A stretch of DNA of 64,000 bases from Herbihabitans rhizosphaerae (GTDB lineage Bacteria; Actinomycetota; Actinomycetes; Mycobacteriales; Pseudonocardiaceae), in NCBI RefSeq assembly GCF_004216555.1, contig NZ_SGWQ01000001.1, forward strand, positions 865,126 to 929,125. Reading direction: 5' to 3'. The translations under genes were made by a program, and so were the position numbers. Of this stretch, positions 15,911-24,285 are shown piece by piece. A model generated the notes under the pieces. That model made no database searches. It was not told where the DNA came from and saw only the letters and a list, made by a program, of their open reading frames with translations. Positions within the stretch are counted from its first letter, which is position 1; each line of letters opens with the position of its first letter.

Positions 15911-16662
15911 GTGATTTCTCCGCTCTCCGTTTCATTGTGAGCACGCAGTTCGCGCCGCACCAATTCGACGACGTTTTCTCGTGCCGGCACCAGAAAGAAA
16001 TGGTCACCAGCGAACACCACGACCTCGAACCGGTCACCGGCGACCGTTTTCCAGCCGAGCGCCTCGTCCTCGGTCACCTCCGGGTCGACGTCGCCGCGCA
16101 GCACGGTCACCGGGTGGTCCAGCGGCGGGCCGATCGTGGGCAGGTAGGTCTCGATCAGCCGGTAGTCGTTGCGCACCACCGGAACGATCAGGTCGCGCAG
16201 CTCGCGCTGCTTGAGCACCTCGCCCGCGGTGCCGCCCAGCCGGCCGATCTCCGCGCAGATGCCGTCCTCGTCGCGCAGGTGCACGTCACCGCCTCTGGCC
16301 AGGTGCGGTGCCTCGCGCGCGGAGGCGAACAGGTGCACCGGCCGGCGCGCACCCCGATCGCGCAGCGCGACAGCGGTCTCGTAGGCCACCGCCGCGCCCA
16401 TGCTGTGTCCGAAGAACGCGAACGGCAGGTCGTCCAGCGCGATGACGGCGTCCACGATCTCGGCGATCAGGTCGTCCATTCGGTGCACCAACGGATCGCG
16501 CATCCGGTTCTCCCGGCCCGGGTACTGCACGGCGTGTGTCTCAATGTCGGCCGGCAGCAGCTCCGGCCAGGTGCGGAAGCTGCTCGCCGAACCGCCGGCG
16601 TGCGGGAAGCAGAACAGTCGCAGCCGTGCGCCCGGACGACGCTCGTAGCAGCGCAGGGTCAT
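15907..16662 (-). CDS. type II thioesterase of the NRPS operon
   Basis: 251 residues from ATG 16662, which overlaps the stop of the reductase gene by 4 nt (the frame is open further upstream, inside that gene). Alpha/beta hydrolase features: FCFPHAGGSASSF oxyanion region, nucleophile elbow GHSMGAA, Asp in LRGDVDP, and His in AGDHFFL. Stand-alone thioesterases of this group (GrsT, PchC, YbtT) hydrolyse wrong or stalled acyl groups from carrier proteins. Its place in the operon fits editing of the Cys-loading NRPS. Confidence 0.9.
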   Translation of the reverse strand: MTLRCYERRPGARLRLFCFPHAGGSASSFRTWPELLPADIETHAVQYPGRENRMRDPLVHRMDDLIAEIVDAVIALDDLPFAFFGHSMGAAVAYETAVALRDRGARRPVHLFASAREAPHLARGGDVHLRDEDGICAEIGRLGGTAGEVLKQRELRDLIVPVVRNDYRLIETYLPTIGPPLDHPVTVLRGDVDPEVTEDEALGWKTVAGDRFEVVVFAGDHFFLVPARENVVELVRRELRAHNETESGEIT

Positions 16663-17705
16663 GCGATCTCCAATTCGTTGGCCGGCAACGGTTTCGGCGG
16701 TGCCGGGCGCACCACCTCGGGCGGGCCGAGTTCGCGGGTGAGATCGGCCCACGCCGTGCACACGCTCAACTGGTACTGCTCGACGCGCCGCGACTCGGCG
16801 CCCGGCCGGCCGATCTGAGCGGTCAACTCGGTCAACGCGTGCGCCACCGCGTCCGGCCACTCGCGGTCCAGCAGCTCGGCGAAGGTGGCCGGCGCGGGGG
16901 CGAGCACGGTGGTGCTGGCCAGGTCGCCGTCCGCACCGATCGCGTCGCCGTCGAGAACCAGATCACCGTCGACACGCGGCACGTGCAGCCGAGGCGTCCA
17001 CAGCACCGGGCCGTGCGTGTCGGCCAGCGTGAGCACGCCGCCGTCGGTGCCGATCGCCATGCGGTGCAACAGATGCGCGTGGTTGTCCGGGTCATCGGGG
17101 TGCAACTGGTTCTGCACCCGTGCGGTCAACGGGACGCCGCCGATCGTGCCGGTCACCACGCTGAACGGCGAGCCCGCTGACGCGGTGAACGACCACGGCC
17201 GCAGTCCGCCGAGCGCCCGGCCGAGCAGGTCGACCAACGGATAGCTGACCGACACCGCGCACGCCGCGTCCACAAAGGACACTTCGCGCAGGCTCGCCAG
17301 TGTGCGCGCGGCGGCCAGAAACCGTTGCACCACAGGCAGATGCGGGTGGAACGCGTTGACCCGGTACAGCACGCCGGCCCGCCGCGCCGCCCGCAGGCAG
17401 CCGGCCACCTCGTCCGCGTGCACCGGCTGTTCCTGCAACACGTGCACGCCACGAGCGAGCAGCTCCTCCGCCAGCGCGGTGCCCTGCCCGCCGAGCAACC
17501 CCGACCGGACCACCACGCACGCGATGTCCACATCGGACGGAAGATCGGCCACCGAGGTGTACAGCGGCACGTCGTACCGGCGCGCGACCTCGACCGACCG
17601 GGCGCTACCGGTCGCCAGCACGCCGGCCAACTCCATGCCGGATCGCCGCACCCCCTTGAGGTAGATCCGCCCGAATCCGGTGCCACACACCACAACCCGC
17701 GTCAC
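16659..17705 (-). CDS. thiazolinyl imide reductase (Irp3/YbtU/PchG-like)
   Basis: 348 residues of the Gfo/Idh/MocA-like oxidoreductase type. An N-terminal NADPH-binding motif VVCGTGFGRIYL is followed by EQPVHADEV in place of the usual EKP. In yersiniabactin and pyochelin synthesis the homologues reduce one thiazoline, still bound to the NRPS, to a thiazolidine. Length and order match that family. GTG start overlapping the preceding stop (GTGA). Its neighbour is a second, unrelated reductase of the saccharopine dehydrogenase type, so two ring reductions or two alternative reductants are possible in this pathway. Confidence 0.85.
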   Translation of the reverse strand: MTRVVVCGTGFGRIYLKGVRRSGMELAGVLATGSARSVEVARRYDVPLYTSVADLPSDVDIACVVVRSGLLGGQGTALAEELLARGVHVLQEQPVHADEVAGCLRAARRAGVLYRVNAFHPHLPVVQRFLAAARTLASLREVSFVDAACAVSVSYPLVDLLGRALGGLRPWSFTASAGSPFSVVTGTIGGVPLTARVQNQLHPDDPDNHAHLLHRMAIGTDGGVLTLADTHGPVLWTPRLHVPRVDGDLVLDGDAIGADGDLASTTVLAPAPATFAELLDREWPDAVAHALTELTAQIGRPGAESRRVEQYQLSVCTAWADLTRELGPPEVVRPAPPKPLPANELEIA

Positions 17706-18862
17706 AGGGCCCCCACTTCGACCTCCTCGTCGGCGGCACTCGTGGTGTCGATGGACTCCAGCGCCAGCACCGACGGCAGCCCGCGGATCCGGGTCACCGT
17801 GTCGGCAGGGTCGAGCGCCTCGGCCGCCATGTGCACGCCGGGCGGCACCTCACCGGCCAGCAGCGCGCGCACAGCCAGCGCGCCGACCGCCCCGGTGACC
17901 TGGAACGTGTCGTCGCAGCGCAGCACACCGGTGAGCCTGGTCGGCCGCCCGTTGGCCCGGCCGTGCATCCAGTACGCCATCACGTAGTACGACTCGCGGC
18001 CGCCGACGTCCAGCTCGCAGGCCCGCATCAGCTCACGCGCGGACGCCTCCAGCGCCTCCGGATCGTCCGGCGAGCCACCGCGCAGCCGGTTCAGCGCGGT
18101 GCGCATGTGGTCGCCGATGAACACGTTGTACCAATCCAGCTCGACGAGCCCGAGGTTCGCCGCGAGCCGTTCGGCCTCCGAACTGAGGAACGGCTGCGCG
18201 GTGAGCCGGTCCGGGAAGAACGGCACCTCGATGTCCTCGGCCACCCGCAGCCGGTGCTCCTGGCGGCGGCCGTCCCGCCACGCGGCGAGCCCGGCGCCGG
18301 AGGAGCCCCACACCGCGCCGTCCCCGATGGACAGCACCAGATCGGCGGCCGACCCGACGGTGGCCTCCTCGATTCCGCCGACGTACGCGGACAGCCCGAC
18401 CGGATCACCGAGCCCTTGTGACACCAGCCAGCGCGGGATCAGCGTGGACAACCCGGGGTAGATCCCGGCGGACAACACCGCGGCACGCCCATCGGCTTCC
18501 GGGTTGAGCGCGACGAGTTGCCCGTACACCGGGTCGTAGCCGGACACGTCGGCGAAGTCGGCGCCGGCCGCCCACGCCGCGCGGGCGATCCGGTCGCCGA
18601 TCGTGTACGACGGGCCGGCGCAGCTCAGCACGACCGTGCAGCCGGCGCAGAACTCGGCGAGTGCGGCCGGGTCCTCCAGGTCGACCGCCACCACGGAGCC
18701 GCCGAACTCGTCGGCGATCTCCTGGACGGCGTCCGGCCGTCGTCCGCCGAGGCGCAGCACGGGTGTCGGCTCGCCGAAGAACGTCGGGTCGGTCAGCGCG
18801 CGCACCGCCTCCCGGCCGGCGGCTCCGGTCGCTCCGATGACACCAACGATCGATTCGTTCAC
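17702..18862 (-). CDS. saccharopine dehydrogenase-like NAD(P)-dependent reductase
   Basis: 386 residues. The Rossmann motif GVIGATGAAGREAV at the N-terminus, LSCAGPSYTIGDRIARAA, and a catalytic region starting ADFADVSGYDP place it in the saccharopine dehydrogenase/SDR-like group. I recall that enantio-pyochelin synthesis uses a reductase of this kind (PchK) rather than PchG for thiazoline reduction, so the same chemistry is plausible. GTG start in a 4-nt overlap with the NRPS stop. It has no signal or membrane segments and should act on the carrier-bound intermediate in the cytoplasm. Assignment to thiazoline reduction is an inference from context. Confidence 0.75.
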   Translation of the reverse strand: MNESIVGVIGATGAAGREAVRALTDPTFFGEPTPVLRLGGRRPDAVQEIADEFGGSVVAVDLEDPAALAEFCAGCTVVLSCAGPSYTIGDRIARAAWAAGADFADVSGYDPVYGQLVALNPEADGRAAVLSAGIYPGLSTLIPRWLVSQGLGDPVGLSAYVGGIEEATVGSAADLVLSIGDGAVWGSSGAGLAAWRDGRRQEHRLRVAEDIEVPFFPDRLTAQPFLSSEAERLAANLGLVELDWYNVFIGDHMRTALNRLRGGSPDDPEALEASARELMRACELDVGGRESYYVMAYWMHGRANGRPTRLTGVLRCDDTFQVTGAVGALAVRALLAGEVPPGVHMAAEALDPADTVTRIRGLPSVLALESIDTTSAADEEVEVGAL

Positions 18863-21800
18863 TTCGGCTCCTGGGTGAGGATCGTGCCGACGGTGTCGAC
18901 GTGCGGGGGTGCCAGGCAGCTGAAGTGGTCACCCTGAATGTCCACAATGGACGGTTCGTCGACGCACAGCCGCTGCCAGAACGTGGTCGACTCGTCGTCG
19001 CGGGTCGGCAGCAGCCGGGCGTGCCCGGAGTCGCGCAGCAGCGTCACCGGGCCGACGTACGGCTCCGGCGCGTACCGGGCGAGTGCGGACAGGTTGTGCC
19101 GGAACATCCGGTAGCTGGTGCGCAGATACTCACCGTCGACCGGGAAGCGGCCGGCGGGCAGGCTCGCCACGATCGCCTCCAGCCGCTCGTCGTGCGGCTG
19201 TTTCGCCAACTTGCGGAACGCCGCCGCCAGTTCGGCGAACTCGCCGTCCAGTTCGCCGAGCGCGCCGTCGGGCACCCGGCCCGGGGTCTTGGCCAGCACG
19301 GCGCGCATGGCGGACCGGAATTCCGCCTCGTCGGTCGGGAACCCGACCGCGGCGAGATCGGCGCCCAGGATCCTGGCGAACGCGTAATCGGCGGCCAGAT
19401 CGTCCTCGACCTCGTAGGGCACCCGGTAGGAGCTGACCGCGGTCAGGCTCGCGACCTGGGCGCCCGCCTCGGTGAGCACCCGCGCGATCTCGGTGGCCAG
19501 GAAGCCGCCGAGGCAGTACCCGACTAGGTGCACGGTGTCCACGCCCGCGTCCAGCAGCCGCCGCGCGTAGTCCTCGGCGAGCCGCTTGATCAACTCGTCG
19601 GTGTCGATGCCCAGGTAGTGCTCCGGCCGCCGCGCCTCGATGCCGAGCAGCCGCACGGGCCGTTCGGACAGCGCGCCGATCAGGTGCCGGTACGGCGCGA
19701 GCGTGCCAGTGCCCTCGTGCACCAGCACCATCGCCGGACCGCTCCCCTCGGCCAGTGTCACCAGCGGCGACTGCTCGACGGCTTCGCTGGCACCCGGCAC
19801 GGTGCGCAGGTAGGCGGCGAGCGCCGCGACCGTCGGGCGGCGCAGCACCTGGCCGAGCAGCAGCCCGAAGTCGATGCCCTCGGCCGTGGGTTCCCGCTCC
19901 AGCAGTTGCCCGATCAGCCGGGCCAGCAGCAGCGAGTCGCCGCCGACGGCGAAGAAGTCGTCGTCCCGGCCCAGGTTGGGGTGGCCGAGCACGTCCGACC
20001 AGATCGCGACCAGCCTCCGCTCCAGCTCGTCGGTGGGCGCGACGGCCGGACGGGACCGCTCCTCGCCGCGCTTCGGCAGCAGCGCGCGCAGCCGCGGCCG
20101 GTCGAGCTTTCCATTGGCGGACAACGGAAACTCGTCGACCAGCTGCAGGTGCGCGGGCAGCATGTACTCGGGCAGCCGGCTCGCCGCGTGCGCGGTGATC
20201 TCGGCGACGGTGACCGGCTGGCGGTCGAGTTTGAACCGGGCCAGGAACACGTGCTGGCGGCCCAGCGACACCTCCGCGTCGGTCGCGTCCACGCCGACCT
20301 CGATCGAGGCGCCCGCGTCCTCGAGCAAGTGGCGCCACTGCTCGTCGGTGAGCAGCGTCTGGTCGGTGGTGTGCCGCAGATCGGTGAACCCGGACAGCTC
20401 GCCCTGGAACTCCATGGACACCATCAGCGGCAGGTTCTCGCCGGTGCCCTCGATGAACGCGAGCCACCCGCCGGGGGCCAGCAGCGAACGCAGCCGCTCC
20501 AGTGCCTCGGGCGCGTTCTTGGCCAGGTGCAAGGCGTTTCCGCTGACGATCACGTCGAACGAGTTGGGCAGGTAGCCCTGCACGAGCGGGTCCGCGTTGA
20601 GGTCGTAGATGCCGTAGCTGACCCACGGGTACTCGGCGAAGGTCTGCCGCGCCTCGCTCAGGAAGAACTGCGTCACGTCGGTGAACAGGTAGTCCACGTC
20701 GTACCCGGCGAGCGCGGGGATCAGCGCGCTGCTGGTGCCGGCGACACCCGCGCCGATCTCCAGCACCCGCAGCGAGCCGCGCTCGGCGGCGATCGCGCGG
20801 ACCGACTCGGCCAGCACGCGGTTGAGGTGCTGGTTGACCGGGTTGTCCCGGAACGCGGCCTGCGCGGTGTCCAGGTTCTGCCCGGGGAACAGCAGCTCCA
20901 GCGGGCTCTGCTCGTCGCGCAGCAGCTCCGGCAGGTGCTCGGCGCAGCCACGCAGGTACTGCACCAGCTCCCAGCCGTAGGCCTGCCGCTGGACGGTGTC
21001 CTCCAGTTCGGCCAGCTTTTCCCGCAGCGGGGCCGAATCGCCAAGGTCGCGATACTGATCGCCGTCGGTCCGCAGCATGCCGGCGGTGGTGAGCGCGTTC
21101 AGCCAGCGCCGCAGCAGACGGTGGTGCCGCGTGGCCGCACCGGTCGCGGACGCGATGTCGTCGAACGAGTGCGCCTGATCGGCGAACAGGCCGGCACCGC
21201 GCAACGTGGCCGCCATGGCCAGCAGCGCCACCTCGTCGGCCGCGCGCACGAAGGTCACCAGGTCGTCGGCCGGCACGTCGAGACCACGTGCCGCCGTGGT
21301 GGCGGCAGCCGCCCGCACGGCGCTCGCCACACCGTCGCCGTCCGCGTCACCCGCCGGACGGCCGGCCGCCCTGGCGAACGCCACGATCCGACGGCGCATC
21401 GGCTTGTCGCCGTCGACCAGTGCGACGGCGGAGGCGACCGCGGGGTGTGCGGCGAGCGCGCTCTCCACCTCGGCCAGCTCGATCCGGTGGCCGCGGATCT
21501 TCACCTGGTCGTCGATCCGGCCGAGGAACTCGATCTCGCCGTTCGGCAGCCGGCGGCCGTAGTCTCCGGTGCGGTAGAGGCGCTCGCCAGTCGACGGATG
21601 GGTCGGAAACCGTTGTGCGGTGCGCTCTTCGTCGCCGAGGTAGCCAATCGCCAGGCCCGCGCCGCCGATGTACAACTCGCCGGCCACCCAGTCCGGGCGG
21701 GTGCGCAGCGCGTCGTCCAGCACGTGCCACGTCTGGTTGGTCAACGGCGCGCCATAGGGGATCGAGTGCCACGCCTCGGGAATCTCGCCGATGTCGTGGT

Positions 21801-24285
21801 GGATCGACCAGATCGACGCCTCGGTCGCACCGCCCAGTCCGACCATCTGCATCAGCGGCACCTGGGCGCGGATCGCGGTCGGCAGTGCGACCGGAATCCA
21901 GTCGCCGGACAGCAGTCCGAGCCGCAGCGTGAACAGCTCCACGCCGGGGCTGGTCGCCAGAAAGTCTTGCAGCATCTGCAATTGCGTGGGCACCGAGTTC
22001 CAGATGCTCACGCCGTTCTCGGCGATCAGGTCGGCCCAGTGCGACGGGTCGGCGGTGCGCTCCGGGTCGGGCAGCACGACGCAGCCGCCGACCGCGAGCA
22101 GGCCGAAGATGTCGTACACGGACAGGTCGAATCCGAGTTCGGCGAGCCCGAGCACCCGGTCGCTGCGGTTCACGCCGTAGCGGGAGTTGATGTCGCGCAC
22201 GGTGTTCAGCGCGGCGCGGTGGCTGATCAGCACGCCCTTCGGCGTGCCGGTCGAGCCGGAGGTGTAGATCGCGTACGCGGGACCGTCCGGCGCCACGGCC
22301 ATCGGCTCGACCGGGGCGCTGGCCGGGAGGGCACCGATGTCAAGTGGCACAACGGTTTCCGGCCAGGTGCCGCCTGTGGTGATCACCGTGCGCACGGCGG
22401 CGTCGGCCAGGATCGTGTCCCGGCGCACGGGCGGCGCGTCCGGGTCGATCGGCAGGTACGCGCCGCCGGCGAGCAGCACGCCGAGCACGGCGGCGATCTG
22501 CTCGGGGCTCTTCGGCAGCGCGACGGCGACCAGCTCGCCGGCGGCCACCTCGCGCTCGCGCAACGCGGCGGCCACCGCGTTGGCCGAGTCGATCAGCTCG
22601 CGGTAGCTGACCGTGCGGTCCTCGGTCACCACGGCCGGGCGGGTGGGGGCGGCCTCGGCGGCGGCGACCACCGCGTCGTGCAGCAACCCGTCCGGCAGCG
22701 GGGCGGTTGTGTCACGGAGTTCCACGGCGGGCAACGCCACCGGGTGCGCCGCCGTCCACGACTCGCCCTCGCTGAGCGACAGCAGCAGCCCTTCGAACGC
22801 GGCGAACGCCTCGGCGATCATGCCGCTCGGGAACACGCCGTCCCGCACGTCCCAGTTGACCAGCAGCGCGCCCTGCCACTCCATCGCCTGACAGTCGATC
22901 CACACCTGCGGGGTCTGGCTCAGGCCGCCGATCGGTTGCCCGGCAAGCAAACCGTCCGGTGCGGCAGCCTCGGCGGCACCGATCGTGCTGGTGTAGACCA
23001 CCGGCATCAGCGCCTCGGTGCGCCCTCGGCGGCGGGCCAGCTCGCGCAGTACCTCCACGCCGGAGAACGCGCGGTGATCGAGGTCGGTCAGCAGCTGCCC
23101 GTGCACGTCGCGGGCCCGCGCGGTGAAGTCGGCGGTGGAGTCGTTCGGGGACTGGTCGACCGCCAGCAGGTTGACCGAGGTGAAGTCGCCGACCAGCCGG
23201 TCCACCCCAGGGTGCAGCGGCTCGCGGTTGAGCACGGTCAGGTTGAGCGTGAACCTCGGCGTGCGGCTCCAGGCGCCGATCACCTCGGCGTAGGCGGCCA
23301 GCACGGCGGCCGACGCGGTGACACCGGCCTCGGCCGCGCGCTGGCGCAGCCGCTCCCAGCGCGCCGGGTCGAGGGTGACCTGATGGCGGGTGAACCGCGC
23401 CTTGCCGGTGTTCTCCCGGTGGGTGCCGTCGTCCAGCACACGGTCGGCCAGCGGCAGTTCGGGCGCGGGCGGCAGCTCGTCCACCCGGCCGAGCCAGTAC
23501 TCGCGATCGCGCTCGTAGCCGCCCTGCGCGCCGGGCTGGGTGCGGGCCCGGTGCGCGCGCACGTAGTCCCGGAAGGTCAACTCCAGCGCGGGCAACTCGT
23601 GCGCCGGATCGCGGTAGAGCGTGTCCAGCTCGCGCAGCAGCAGTTGCACGCTCTGGTAGTCGGCGATCAGCAAATCGATCGACAGGTGCAGCAGATCGCC
23701 GTCGTCGGTGCGGGTGACCGCCAGCTCGTACAGCGGCCACGCGTCGGCCGGGTACACCCGGTGCGCGAGATCGGCCCTGATCTCCGCGAGTGAGCTGTCC
23801 GCGTCCTGCCCGCGCAGGTCGGTGACGCGCAGCGGCCGGCGCTCGACCTCGGGCAACACCTGCTGGTAGCCGTCCGGGTGGATCACCGCGCGCAGCATGT
23901 CGTGCCGCTGGATCAGCGCCCACCACGCCGCGTCCAGCCGCTCGGTGTCCACTGTGGACACACCGAGTTCGAGGTAGCCGTGGCAGGCCACGCCGCCGTA
24001 GTCGAAGCCGTCGTTGCGGCCGAGCAGGTACGCGGACTGGATGTCGGTCAACGGGAACGGGTCGTGCCGCTCCTCGGGTGCCGGCCGCACGGTCGGCTCC
24101 GCCTCGATGGCCGCCAGGTGATTCAGAATCGCGGCCTTGCGCGCACGCAGCTCCGCCACGCGCTCGGGAGTCATCACGCCCTTGGGAGCGCGGAAGCGCA
24201 GTTGTCCGTCCTCGGTCCACAGCCGGACGCCGATGCCGTCCAACTCGGCGATCAGCCGGGGGATTTCTGGCGAGCTGGTGCTCAT
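18859..24285 (-). CDS. NRPS: TubC-Cy-A(Cys)[MT]-PCP-TE, terminal module
   Basis: 1808 residues. Order: TubC-type N-terminal docking domain (about 5-55); heterocyclization domain (75-500) with DLLIADYQS matching DxxxxDxxS; A domain from about 540 (YAIYTSGSTGTPKG near 670) whose pocket residues read DLYNLSLIWK, the cysteine code; a methyltransferase domain inserted between A8 and A10 (about 1000-1370, motif LEIGAGVAG); PCP with GGDSLLL near 1446; thioesterase (1500-1808). This is the layout of pyochelin synthetase PchF, which makes and N-methylates the last thiazolidine. The thioesterase elbow is GYCLGG, so the nucleophile is Cys rather than Ser; His is in QGDHFS. It docks after the larger NRPS and is coupled to it by a 4-nt overlap. 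Confidence 0.93.
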   Translation of the reverse strand: MSTSSPEIPRLIAELDGIGVRLWTEDGQLRFRAPKGVMTPERVAELRARKAAILNHLAAIEAEPTVRPAPEERHDPFPLTDIQSAYLLGRNDGFDYGGVACHGYLELGVSTVDTERLDAAWWALIQRHDMLRAVIHPDGYQQVLPEVERRPLRVTDLRGQDADSSLAEIRADLAHRVYPADAWPLYELAVTRTDDGDLLHLSIDLLIADYQSVQLLLRELDTLYRDPAHELPALELTFRDYVRAHRARTQPGAQGGYERDREYWLGRVDELPPAPELPLADRVLDDGTHRENTGKARFTRHQVTLDPARWERLRQRAAEAGVTASAAVLAAYAEVIGAWSRTPRFTLNLTVLNREPLHPGVDRLVGDFTSVNLLAVDQSPNDSTADFTARARDVHGQLLTDLDHRAFSGVEVLRELARRRGRTEALMPVVYTSTIGAAEAAAPDGLLAGQPIGGLSQTPQVWIDCQAMEWQGALLVNWDVRDGVFPSGMIAEAFAAFEGLLLSLSEGESWTAAHPVALPAVELRDTTAPLPDGLLHDAVVAAAEAAPTRPAVVTEDRTVSYRELIDSANAVAAALREREVAAGELVAVALPKSPEQIAAVLGVLLAGGAYLPIDPDAPPVRRDTILADAAVRTVITTGGTWPETVVPLDIGALPASAPVEPMAVAPDGPAYAIYTSGSTGTPKGVLISHRAALNTVRDINSRYGVNRSDRVLGLAELGFDLSVYDIFGLLAVGGCVVLPDPERTADPSHWADLIAENGVSIWNSVPTQLQMLQDFLATSPGVELFTLRLGLLSGDWIPVALPTAIRAQVPLMQMVGLGGATEASIWSIHHDIGEIPEAWHSIPYGAPLTNQTWHVLDDALRTRPDWVAGELYIGGAGLAIGYLGDEERTAQRFPTHPSTGERLYRTGDYGRRLPNGEIEFLGRIDDQVKIRGHRIELAEVESALAAHPAVASAVALVDGDKPMRRRIVAFARAAGRPAGDADGDGVASAVRAAAATTAARGLDVPADDLVTFVRAADEVALLAMAATLRGAGLFADQAHSFDDIASATGAATRHHRLLRRWLNALTTAGMLRTDGDQYRDLGDSAPLREKLAELEDTVQRQAYGWELVQYLRGCAEHLPELLRDEQSPLELLFPGQNLDTAQAAFRDNPVNQHLNRVLAESVRAIAAERGSLRVLEIGAGVAGTSSALIPALAGYDVDYLFTDVTQFFLSEARQTFAEYPWVSYGIYDLNADPLVQGYLPNSFDVIVSGNALHLAKNAPEALERLRSLLAPGGWLAFIEGTGENLPLMVSMEFQGELSGFTDLRHTTDQTLLTDEQWRHLLEDAGASIEVGVDATDAEVSLGRQHVFLARFKLDRQPVTVAEITAHAASRLPEYMLPAHLQLVDEFPLSANGKLDRPRLRALLPKRGEERSRPAVAPTDELERRLVAIWSDVLGHPNLGRDDDFFAVGGDSLLLARLIGQLLEREPTAEGIDFGLLLGQVLRRPTVAALAAYLRTVPGASEAVEQSPLVTLAEGSGPAMVLVHEGTGTLAPYRHLIGALSERPVRLLGIEARRPEHYLGIDTDELIKRLAEDYARRLLDAGVDTVHLVGYCLGGFLATEIARVLTEAGAQVASLTAVSSYRVPYEVEDDLAADYAFARILGADLAAVGFPTDEAEFRSAMRAVLAKTPGRVPDGALGELDGEFAELAAAFRKLAKQPHDERLEAIVASLPAGRFPVDGEYLRTSYRMFRHNLSALARYAPEPYVGPVTLLRDSGHARLLPTRDDESTTFWQRLCVDEPSIVDIQGDHFSCLAPPHVDTVGTILTQEPK

